A DNA stretch of 11,731 nt from Deltaproteobacteria bacterium (GTDB lineage: Bacteria > Myxococcota > UBA796 > SXON01), in assembly GCA_947483545.1 (NCBI GenBank), contig CANKNP010000150.1:1-11731 (forward strand), read 5' to 3'. The notes below the pieces were generated by a model. That model did no database searches. It worked only from the letters and a program-made list of their open reading frames with translations, and was not told the origin of the DNA. Each line of letters begins with the position of its first letter. Position 1 is the first letter of the stretch. Shown piece after piece: positions 1 through 6,640 of this stretch. The translations under genes and the position numbers were made by a program.

Positions 1-1491
1 CAGCCAGGTCATTCGGCCATCTTCCAAGGTGCAGACCCAATAGTCCCGGAAAATGCCCTCAGGCATCCACCACTCCCCCTGGAGTCGTTCGGGTCCCTCC
101 GTCGCGTCCACCCGCACCCATTCTCGGGCGCCGTTCTGGACCCCGCCCAACGCCCGGGGGCGTCCAGACGGAGAGGCGATCACGCGTACAGGCAAGGGTT
201 CGGGCAGGAGCAGGGCCGGGCGGGACCGGACCGCGCTCCCGCGTTCCCCCCCAGGCTCATGCGCGCTGGCGGGATCACGCTTCGGCGCAGCTTTCGGCAG
301 AGGTGCTGCATCCCCCTCGGGAATGCCTGTCCATCCCGCTTCCGGGCGATGGCGGTCTGCGATCACCGGACGCACCACGGCCTCCTTGCCAAGCGCATCC
401 TGGAGCCGCGCCACCAGGTCCGCGAGCGGCTCCTCCCGATCGGTGCGGTCAAAAAGCCCCCCCTGGTCCGCCCTCCAAGGGCTGGTCTCCACGATCTCCA
501 CGCCGATCGAGACGACGGCTGCCTCCAATCGGACACGCTCCAGACGTAGCCGGAGCAACCGGAACACCCGGTCCGCCCCACGCCCTGGCTTACCGAGGCG
601 GACGGGGATGACCAGCTCCCCGAGCTCCAGGCGCATGCGGATGCGCAGGGAGGTGAGCGCTTCGCCTCGGGCTTCCAAGGATGTCGCGACGTCGCGCAGG
701 ATGCCGTGCAGGACGAACATCAACGCGTCCAACTGATCCACGGGCTCTGGGAAATCCTGCTCGAACTGCCGCTCGGCGGGCGCAGCCGGAAGCACAGGCA
801 CGGGGGCCGCCGCCAGCTCCTCCCCGCGGGCGAGGGCATGGGCCGGGAGCACAGCGCGACCGAGCCGCCCCACAAGCGAAGCCGCGGGCAGGGCGCCCAG
901 CAGCGCCAGAGTGCGAATTCCAGCCGACGTCAACGTGTCCAACATGTCCGCCGTCAGCTCGGGAGAGTCGGCGAAGCGGCGATCCCGCTGCGCAAGGCAG
1001 CCCACGGGCAGCCCCCCTAAGGCGGCTCGCAGATCCTCTTTCCGCAACACCCGATCCCGCGGACTGTGACGCACAAGCAGGAGCGCTGGATGTTGCAGCG
1101 GTGCCCACACGAGACGGACGGCGTGCCCGAGCTTCACGATCGCCGCGCGTACCGGCCCGATCAGCTCCGCCGTGCCGTGGAGCAGCAGGCCCTCAGGTGG
1201 GGCGACGCGCACATCAGGCGAAAATGCTCCCATACACGCAGCCAAATCTTGGAGATCGCGGCGCTCCGCCTCCGGATCGAGCCGCTCCACCAGCAGCGTC
1301 GGGCAGTGCCCCCGCGCTTCCGCGAGGGTCATCCCCACCTGCACGTTCTGGCCACGGGCGGCAGGCGTGGCAGTGAGCACACGCTCTCCCCCTTGGGCTA
1401 CCGCGACCAGCACTGCGGCGCTGCGCTCCGTGTCGATCCCACAGCGATCCAGGCGAAACCGGGGCAGGGAGACCGCGAGGAACCCGATCAC
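1..1491 (-). CDS. imuB: ImuB, inactive Y-family DNA polymerase homologue (3' end beyond window)
   Basis: ImuB is the adaptor of the ImuA-ImuB-DnaE2 damage-induced mutagenesis complex. It recruits the error-prone polymerase DnaE2 to the sliding clamp. Reading the minus strand from GTG at 1491 gives 497 uninterrupted codons that are still open at position 1, close to full family length (about 500). The N-terminus has the ImuB-type SLPRFRLDR stretch where Pol IV has its catalytic Asp. The position equivalent to the conserved LLLD reads LLLH (His105), so polymerase acidic residues are missing, as known for ImuB. Residues 343-348, QGGLFD, resemble a beta-clamp-binding motif and lie where clamp motifs occur in other ImuB proteins. 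The C-terminus has the family's GEWW...RDYW...LEDGR signature. The GTG overlaps the imuA TGA by 4 nt (1488-1491), implying translational coupling. There is no strong Shine-Dalgarno. No ATG start exists in this frame near the N-terminus. Confidence 0.9.
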   Translation of the reverse strand, partial: MIGFLAVSLPRFRLDRCGIDTERSAAVLVAVAQGGERVLTATPAARGQNVQVGMTLAEARGHCPTLLVERLDPEAERRDLQDLAACMGAFSPDVRVAPPEGLLLHGTAELIGPVRAAIVKLGHAVRLVWAPLQHPALLLVRHSPRDRVLRKEDLRAALGGLPVGCLAQRDRRFADSPELTADMLDTLTSAGIRTLALLGALPAASLVGRLGRAVLPAHALARGEELAAAPVPVLPAAPAERQFEQDFPEPVDQLDALMFVLHGILRDVATSLEARGEALTSLRIRMRLELGELVIPVRLGKPGRGADRVFRLLRLRLERVRLEAAVVSIGVEIVETSPWRADQGGLFDRTDREEPLADLVARLQDALGKEAVVRPVIADRHRPEAGWTGIPEGDAAPLPKAAPKRDPASAHEPGGERGSAVRSRPALLLPEPLPVRVIASPSGRPRALGGVQNGAREWVRVDATEGPERLQGEWWMPEGIFRDYWVCTLEDGRMTWL

Positions 1492-2156
1492 ATCCGGCCC
1501 ACAGTCGAAAGAATCCGGCCCTGCAGGTGCACGTGACGCTCCCCCACGGCCCGCCCCCCTCGGACGCGCGCGCACTGGACACGCAACGCGCCGCCGCTCG
1601 CCCAGCCTGGAACGCACAGCCGCAGGCTGGCGGGCAGGTCTGCCTCCGCGACCTCGTTCAACACCACCACCGTCGTTCGACCCGCTTCGGCCGCCTTGGC
1701 GAGCCGAACGCCCGTGCGACCCAGCGGGGGGAGGTCAAGGAGCACGAGCAGCGGAACCACCCCCGCCCGCGCGACCTGCTCGGCCGCCCACGCCGCCTGC
1801 GCAGGCGGTGGACGCAAGAGCAAGAGCGCCTCACACGTTTCAGGTGCCGCAGGGGGATGAAAGATCTGCCCAGGATCCACAAGGACGGCCCGCTGCCCCT
1901 GCCGCGCCAAGCGCCGGAGCGCAGGCAGGACCAGCGCGAGCCGACCACTCCCCGGCTGGCCTGTCACCTCGCTCACCGCGCCGACGGGCCAGCCCCCGAG
2001 CCACGCATCCAGCCCAGGCACGCCGATGGGCACATGTCCCGGAAGGACGACGGCCGGCCGGCCAAACTGAGCGCGTAAACCCTCAAGAACAAGGCGTTTT
2101 TTCTCGAACCCGACGTCGGGGGACGCATCAGCCAGGAGCAGGGCAGAGGGAGACAT
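1488..2156 (-). CDS. imuA: ImuA-like RecA-fold protein of the mutagenesis cassette
   Basis: A 222-residue protein with a RecA/SulA-like fold. It is the usual first gene of the imuA-imuB-dnaE2 cassette, which carries out translesion synthesis and induced mutagenesis. Residues 43-62 match the start of RecA-like ATPase cores (PIGVPGLDAWLGG), as in ImuA and RecA. The P-loop region at 66-72 reads GQPGSGR, a Walker A variant in which the usual Lys is Arg and the following Thr/Ser is Leu. ATP hydrolysis may therefore be weak or absent. A hydrophobic strand ending in Asp (AVLVDPG, residues 90-96) follows. The ATG at 2156 lies just after the divergent spacer. The 3' end overlaps imuB by 4 nt. SOS regulation is expected for the family, but I could not recognise a LexA box upstream. 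Confidence 0.82.
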   Translation of the reverse strand: MSPSALLLADASPDVGFEKKRLVLEGLRAQFGRPAVVLPGHVPIGVPGLDAWLGGWPVGAVSEVTGQPGSGRLALVLPALRRLARQGQRAVLVDPGQIFHPPAAPETCEALLLLRPPPAQAAWAAEQVARAGVVPLLVLLDLPPLGRTGVRLAKAAEAGRTTVVVLNEVAEADLPASLRLCVPGWASGGALRVQCARVRGGRAVGERHVHLQGRILSTVGRM

Positions 2157-2290
2157 GGGAGCAGCTTACGCTTCGCATGGAGCCCAGGCAAGGCCAAAAA
2201 ATGGACTATAAAAGAGTTGCACGATCAGATTGGGCGGGTTCATCTGTCGCGCGGCGCCCAGGTCGCACCCCGAACGGATACCTCCGGCAA
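2157..2290. promoter_or_regulatory. Divergent intergenic region between imuA and the HD-hydrolase operon
   Basis: This 134-bp spacer must hold the promoters for both imuA (leftward) and the seven-gene operon (rightward). Its only AT-rich patch, about 2193-2214, contains TATAAA on the plus strand (2207-2212) and the overlapping TATAGT on the minus strand (2210-2205), both resembling -10 boxes. Neither has a good -35 at 16-18 bp. No convincing inverted-repeat operator or LexA site was found. Confidence 0.35.
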
Positions 2291-2875
2291 ATGTCTTCCC
2301 CCTACACTTCTCGCTTCGATGATGCTGCCGGTTTCGCCATCGCGGCGTTTCGGGAGCACACCCGAAAGGCCAGCAACGTGCCCTACATCACGCACCTTTT
2401 TGCTGTATGCGCGCTGGTAGGCGAGTACGGGGGCGACGAGGACCAGATGATCGCTGCGTTGTTGCACGACTGGCTGGAGGACGTGCCGGGGGCGTCGGCG
2501 GCCACATTGGAGGCGCGCTTTGGCGGTCGGGTGGCGAGCATGGTGGAGGCGCTCTCAGACAGCGCGGCGCCACCCCCAGGGGGGACGAAACCGGAGTGGC
2601 GGGGGCGCAAGGAGGCATACCTGGCCCACCTCCGGGTGGCTCCATCGGAGGTTCGGCTCATATCCTGCGCGGATAAGCTGCATAATTGCCAAACGATCCG
2701 GGCGGACCACGCGCGCGTCGGCGTCGAGGTGTTCACTCGGTTCACGGGCAAGCGGGACGGCACGCTCTGGTACTACCGGGCCGTTCACGAGGCCCTGGCG
2801 ACGGGGTGGCAAGGACCGTTGTTGGATCGCCTCAAGTGCGAAGTGGATGCACTGCACAGGGACGCCGGTGGTTGA
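2291..2875 (+). CDS. HD-domain metal-dependent phosphohydrolase, Mesh1/SpoT-hydrolase-like
   Basis: A 194-residue single-domain HD hydrolase resembling the (p)ppGpp hydrolase half of RelA/SpoT and Mesh1. The metal and catalytic signature is complete: His35 in PYITH, His59-Asp60 and Glu63-Asp64 in LLHDWLED, and Asp128 in ADKLHN. Mesh1 has the same order: His, His-Asp, Glu-Asp, Asp. No synthetase, TGS or ACT domain is present, so it could only degrade alarmones or a related 3'-phosphorylated nucleotide. The substrate is inferred; many such stand-alone HD proteins are untested. The reading frame is open far upstream, but that part is antisense to imuA. ATG 2291 places the start ten residues before the conserved helix, as in relatives. 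It is the first gene of the plus-strand operon and overlaps the next gene by 8 nt. Confidence 0.8.
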   Translation: MSSPYTSRFDDAAGFAIAAFREHTRKASNVPYITHLFAVCALVGEYGGDEDQMIAALLHDWLEDVPGASAATLEARFGGRVASMVEALSDSAAPPPGGTKPEWRGRKEAYLAHLRVAPSEVRLISCADKLHNCQTIRADHARVGVEVFTRFTGKRDGTLWYYRAVHEALATGWQGPLLDRLKCEVDALHRDAGG

Positions 2876-3083
2876 GGTTGTCGGGTGCCAGACCGGCTCG
2901 GCGCGCTACGCGGGCGTGGCGATTCGCGTTCAGGAAGCCGGGGGCGCGTGGTCCACGGTGGAGTGCTTCGACCGGTGTGAGCATTGTGAGCGGGCGCTGA
3001 TCGCCCGCTTGGATGGGGCGCTGATGCGGTTCGCCGATGTAAACGAGCTGGTCGAAGCGGTGACCGTGCTGGGGGCGCCTTGA
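2868..3083 (+). CDS. Small cysteine-containing hypothetical protein
   Basis: A 71-residue protein that I do not recognise. GTG 2868 is chosen because an AGGG purine tract lies about 7 nt upstream, and because this start overlaps the HD-hydrolase stop by 8 nt, fitting the tightly packed operon. Codons have strongly GC-rich third positions, which supports real coding. Cysteines at 7, 33, 37 and 40 include a CFDRCEHC cluster (C-x3-C-x2-C) that could bind a metal or be redox-active. A helical, moderately acidic C-terminus follows. No signal peptide or membrane segment is seen. It ends in a TTGA overlap with the DUF423 gene. A regulatory or accessory role in the operon is only a guess. Confidence 0.6.
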   Translation: MVEVVGCQTGSARYAGVAIRVQEAGGAWSTVECFDRCEHCERALIARLDGALMRFADVNELVEAVTVLGAP

Positions 3084-3442
3084 CCGCCGCCCAGCGTCTA
3101 CAGCTCGCAGCGGTGTTGGGCGCAAGTGGTGTCGCGTGCGGGGCGTTCGGCGCGCATGGTCTGGAGGATCTGGTCACTCCAGATCGCCTCGCCACGTGGG
3201 AGACTGCCGCTCGGTACCACCAGATTCACGCAGTCGCTCTGCTCGCGCTCGCGTTGGTCGGGAAAGAGGGGCGTACGTTGGCCTTCGGCTTGATGCTCGC
3301 GGGCACGTTGGTCTTCGCCGGCAGCCTCTATCTACTGGTCCTCTTGGACATCTCCTGGCTGGGAGCGGTCACGCCCGTCGGGGGGCTGTTGCTGATCGCA
3401 GGTTGGGGGAGCCTCGTGCTCTCCGCCAAGGAGAAGGGATGA
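3080..3442 (+). CDS. DUF423 family inner-membrane protein (YgdD/TMEM256-like)
   Basis: A 120-residue hydrophobic protein of the DUF423 family, whose function is unknown. The family signature is plain: GAFGAHGLED near residue 22, a Tyr-His pair followed by IHAVALLALAL (about 45-58), and GSLYLLVLLDISWLGAVTPVGG (about 79-100). About four membrane-spanning helices are expected, matching family length and topology. The start is TTG 3080, whose codon overlaps the preceding TGA by 3 nt. A GGGGGC stretch just upstream can serve as ribosome-binding site, and starting here keeps the whole first helix. The 3' end overlaps the NfeD-like gene in an ATGA. Position between the HD hydrolase and the flotillin module suggests an envelope role. 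Confidence 0.85.
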   Translation: MTAAQRLQLAAVLGASGVACGAFGAHGLEDLVTPDRLATWETAARYHQIHAVALLALALVGKEGRTLAFGLMLAGTLVFAGSLYLLVLLDISWLGAVTPVGGLLLIAGWGSLVLSAKEKG

Positions 3443-4101
3443 GCTTACTGGCCATCTATGCAGGCTGTCTGGTGCTGGGCGGGATGATCGTGGGGGCTTC
3501 GGCCTTCTCTGGGGGCGATGACAGCGACGGAGACCACGGGGGAGATGGCCACGCGGGCGACAGCGAAGCGGGCGGACACGAAGCGGGCCATGAGGTCGAG
3601 GGCGCGGAAGGCGCTGAGGGCGACCACGCTCACAGTCACCACGGGCCCCCCGGGATCGGATCCAGCGATTTTGTGGCGACGATCATCTCCGTGCGCTTCT
3701 GGAGCTTCGCGCTCGCCTCCTTCGGGCTTGCTGGCACGCTGCTCACCCTGCTCGGGGCCCACGAAAGCTTGACGCTGGGGTTCTCCATCGCGCTCGGGGC
3801 GCTCGTCGGCGGCGGGGTCACGACCATCATGCGCAGGTTGTCGCGCCAGCGCGTCGGGGCGGACCTCTCCACAGGGCGCCTCGCCGGGCAGGAGGGCATC
3901 GTCGTGCTCGCGATGGAGCCGGGCAAGCCGGGCAAGATCCGAATGGACCACCAGGGACAGCGCCTCGACATGATCGCGACCACCACCGACCGCCGCATTG
4001 AACGTGGCGAGCGCGTTTTGGTGGTGGAAATGAAGGGCGGATCTGCCGTGGTGACCCCGACTCAACCCGTTCAGCCGCCACGCCTTCGCACGACGGATTA
4101 G
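3439..4101 (+). CDS. NfeD-like membrane protein with His/Asp-rich loop and C-terminal OB-fold
   Basis: A 220-residue protein of the short NfeD type, the usual partner of bacterial flotillins. It has an N-terminal membrane helix (about 3-23), then a very hydrophilic low-complexity loop (25-72) with eight His (33, 38, 47, 51, 63, 65, 67, 68) and thirteen Asp/Glu. Two further membrane helices follow (about 79-107 and 109-130), and then an NfeD OB-fold (about 146-207), recognisable by GRLAGQEGIVV and IERGERVLVVEMKGG. No ClpP-like Ser protease domain is present. ATG 3439 has a strong GGAGAAGGG ribosome-binding site and overlaps the DUF423 stop. The gene sits 22 nt before the first flotillin. The OB-fold probably contacts the flotillin pair. 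The charged loop is unusual and may bind divalent metal; that is inference. Confidence 0.82.
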   Translation: MSLLAIYAGCLVLGGMIVGASAFSGGDDSDGDHGGDGHAGDSEAGGHEAGHEVEGAEGAEGDHAHSHHGPPGIGSSDFVATIISVRFWSFALASFGLAGTLLTLLGAHESLTLGFSIALGALVGGGVTTIMRRLSRQRVGADLSTGRLAGQEGIVVLAMEPGKPGKIRMDHQGQRLDMIATTTDRRIERGERVLVVEMKGGSAVVTPTQPVQPPRLRTTD

Positions 4102-4123
4102 CCGTACAACCCCCGGAGTTCAT

Positions 4124-5389
4124 TTGAACGACCTCATCTTCTCCATCGTCGGCGCCGCCGCGCTCGGCATCACCTTCCTGGTGGGCCTGAGCCTGTTTCG
4201 GCGCTTCTTGATCATCTGCAAGCCCAATGAGGTCTTGATCTTCTCCGGCGGTCGTCGCACGGCTGTGGATGGTTCCGAGGTCGGGTACCGTGTTGTCTTC
4301 GGTGGGTGGACCCTGCGGTCGCCGCTCGAGCGGGTACAGGGCATGAGCCTGGAGACGATGGCGCTGGACCTCCACGTGACCAACGCCTACTCGAAGGGCG
4401 GCATCCCGCTCAACCTGCACGCGATCGCGAACATCAAGGTCTCGAGCGACCCGGTGATCGTGATGAACGCGATCGAGCGGTTCCTTGGGCGGGATCCCGC
4501 CGAGATCCGACGCGGCGCGAAGGAGTCCTTGGAGGCCCACCTGCGCGGGGTGCTGTCCACGCTGACGCCGGAAGAGGTCAACGACGACCGTCTCAAGTTC
4601 GCGAACGCGCTCGTCGAAGAAGCGGACGACGACTTTGAAAAGCTTGGCTTGCACCTTGACACGCTGAAAGTGCTGAACGTCTACGATGATGTGAAGTACC
4701 TGGACAGCATCGGGCGCGAGCGGATCGCGAACGTGCTGATGGTGGCCGACATGGCGGAGTCGCAAGCGAAGAGCGAGGCCGAGCAGGCCGAGGCGGGCTT
4801 CCGTCAGGGGGCCCAGATCGCGGTCGAACAGGCCGAGGGCCGGATCTTGCAGAAGCAGAACGAACTACGAAAGTTGAAGGCTGATTTTGAGGCACGCGCC
4901 AAGGCAGAGGAGGAGACCACGATCCAGATGGCGGCCGAAGCCCGCTCGAACGCGGAGCGGGATCTTCAGGACATCCGCCAGAAGTTGGAGCAGACGCGGC
5001 TGATGGCCGAGGTCGTGCTCCCCGCCCGCGCGGAGCAGCAAGCTGCGGGGCTCCGGGCCAGAGGTGCGGCGGCGGAGATCGCGGAGAACGGAGCGGCCTT
5101 GTCGGGCGTGCTCGCGCTGATGACGGACACCTGGCTCAAGGCCGGGAAGGACGCAAAGGACATCTTCTTGCTCCAACAGCTGGAGCACATCCTCGGGACC
5201 GTGGCGGCGAAGGTGAACGGCATCCAGGTTGGCGAAGTGCGCCTGGTGGACAACGGCGATGGGAAGGCGCTCGCCGCGTACGTCGCTGGGTACCCGGCGA
5301 TGGTCAACGCCGTGCTCGATGAGATTCGAAAGGGCACGGGGGTCGACATCCCGGCCTTGCTCCTCCCCACCGCCTCGGAGACCAACTAA
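4124..5389 (+). CDS. Flotillin-family (SPFH domain) scaffold protein 1
   Basis: A 421-residue flotillin-like protein. The sequence shows an N-terminal membrane or hairpin segment (about 5-28), an SPFH/PHB domain (about 30-195) with KPNEVLIFSGG, TNAYSKGGIPL and LRGVLSTLTPEEVN blocks typical of flotillins, and a long Ala/Glu/Gln/Lys coiled coil (about 215-330). A conserved C-terminal assembly region ends in GTGVDIPALLLP. Flotillins form oligomeric cages or patches that organise membrane microdomains. The start is TTG 4124, backed by GGAG at 4115-4118 with a 5-nt spacer. No better start precedes the membrane segment. The stop TAA overlaps the ATG of the second flotillin by one base. Adjacent NfeD and flotillin genes support a hetero-oligomeric complex. 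Confidence 0.9.
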   Translation: MNDLIFSIVGAAALGITFLVGLSLFRRFLIICKPNEVLIFSGGRRTAVDGSEVGYRVVFGGWTLRSPLERVQGMSLETMALDLHVTNAYSKGGIPLNLHAIANIKVSSDPVIVMNAIERFLGRDPAEIRRGAKESLEAHLRGVLSTLTPEEVNDDRLKFANALVEEADDDFEKLGLHLDTLKVLNVYDDVKYLDSIGRERIANVLMVADMAESQAKSEAEQAEAGFRQGAQIAVEQAEGRILQKQNELRKLKADFEARAKAEEETTIQMAAEARSNAERDLQDIRQKLEQTRLMAEVVLPARAEQQAAGLRARGAAAEIAENGAALSGVLALMTDTWLKAGKDAKDIFLLQQLEHILGTVAAKVNGIQVGEVRLVDNGDGKALAAYVAGYPAMVNAVLDEIRKGTGVDIPALLLPTASETN

Positions 5390-6636
5390 TGGAATTCATT
5401 CTTGTCGGCGGTTTCGTGATCGTCGGTGCGACCTTCCTGCTTGGCGTCATGGTGTGGAACCTGATCAACATCGCCGGGCCCAATGAGGTGCTCATCATCT
5501 CGGGCACGCCCCGCCAGATCGAGGGGCGAACGATCGGCTATTCGACGGTCAAGGGCGGACGCGCGATCCGCCTGCCGCTCATTGAGACGGTGAACCGCAT
5601 GGACCTCACCAACATGACCATCGAGGTCGCGGTCACCAATGCGTACTCCAGGGGCGGCATCCCGCTCACGGTGCAGGCGGTGGCCAACGTGAAGATCAAC
5701 GGGCTGGAGCCGGTCCTGAACAACGCCGTCGAGCGCTTTCTAGGCTACCAACGCGACGAGATCATGCAGGTCGCGAAGGACACCCTGGAGGGAAACCTCC
5801 GCGGTGTGCTCTCGCAGCTCACGCCCGAGCAGGTCAACGAGGACAAGACCACCTTCGCGGACAAGCTCTTGGAGGAGGCCGAGCATGACCTCAAGAAGCT
5901 GGGGCTGACGCTGGACACGCTGAAGATCCAGAACGTCACCGACGAGCGGGGCTATCTGAACAGCATCGGCCGCAAGCAGTCGGCGAACCTGATCAAGCGG
6001 TCCCGAGTGGCCGAAGCGGATGCCAAGGCGAAGTCCGCCACCAATGACGCGGCCAACAAGGAACGCGCCCGCGTCTCGGAGATCGACTCCCAGATGCAGA
6101 TCCTCAAGGCCGAGACCGACCGCCGGATCCAGGACACCATCTCCCGCCGCGAGGCGCTGATCGCGGAGGAACAAGGCAAGGTGAAGGCGATGATCGCCAA
6201 GGCGGAGGGGGAGCTCCGGGTGCAGGCGGCGCGCGTCGAGCAGGCCCGCAGGCAGCTGGAGGCGGATGTGGTGGCGCCGGCGAACGCGGAGATGGAGCAG
6301 CGTATGGCCGAAGCGAGGGGCCGGGCGTCGGGGATCGTGGAGAACGGGCGGGCTACGGCAGCGGCGCTGGAGAGCATGATCGCCTCCTGGGAGCGGGGCG
6401 GAGCGGCCAGCCGCGACATCTTCCTCATGCAGAAGCTCAACGTCACGCTCGCGCAGATGGCGTCCACGGTGCAGGGCGCGAAGATCGACACCATCACCAT
6501 GCTGCCGGCTGGGGAGGCTGGCGGCGCACGTCGCGCGTTGACGGTGATGGAGGAGATCCAGGGGGCGACGGGGATGAACGTGGTGGGCGCCCTCGAAGGT
6601 CTGGCACGCGGCGCGCAAAACGCGAAGAAGGCGTAG
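5389..6636 (+). CDS. Flotillin-family (SPFH domain) scaffold protein 2
   Basis: A 415-residue paralogue of the preceding gene, with the same layout: membrane segment (about 4-27), SPFH domain with GPNEVLIISG, TNAYSRGGIPL and LRGVLSQLTPEQVNEDK, then a coiled coil (about 205-320) rich in Ala, Glu, Arg and Lys. The two align along their whole length without large gaps. They differ in the first SPFH strand and in the C-terminal tail: this one ends GLARGAQNAKKA, Lys-rich and without the sibling's hydrophobic end. The start ATG shares its A with the upstream TAA (TAATG), and CGGAG lies about 8 nt upstream. Tandem divergence suggests a two-subunit assembly analogous in principle to flotillin-1/2 or HflK/HflC; that analogy is inferred. 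Confidence 0.9.
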   Translation: MEFILVGGFVIVGATFLLGVMVWNLINIAGPNEVLIISGTPRQIEGRTIGYSTVKGGRAIRLPLIETVNRMDLTNMTIEVAVTNAYSRGGIPLTVQAVANVKINGLEPVLNNAVERFLGYQRDEIMQVAKDTLEGNLRGVLSQLTPEQVNEDKTTFADKLLEEAEHDLKKLGLTLDTLKIQNVTDERGYLNSIGRKQSANLIKRSRVAEADAKAKSATNDAANKERARVSEIDSQMQILKAETDRRIQDTISRREALIAEEQGKVKAMIAKAEGELRVQAARVEQARRQLEADVVAPANAEMEQRMAEARGRASGIVENGRATAAALESMIASWERGGAASRDIFLMQKLNVTLAQMASTVQGAKIDTITMLPAGEAGGARRALTVMEEIQGATGMNVVGALEGLARGAQNAKKA

Positions 6637-6640
6637 CCCC

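Noticed and set aside
1172..2290. Upstream extension of the HD-hydrolase reading frame on the plus strand
   Set aside because: It is antisense to imuA and imuB, has Arg/Pro-rich shadow composition and no HD homology. The family's conserved part begins near 2300.
2157..2290. LexA/SOS box upstream of imuA
   Set aside because: I looked for known SOS-box shapes and any clear inverted repeat and found none convincing. SOS control remains possible by family knowledge only.
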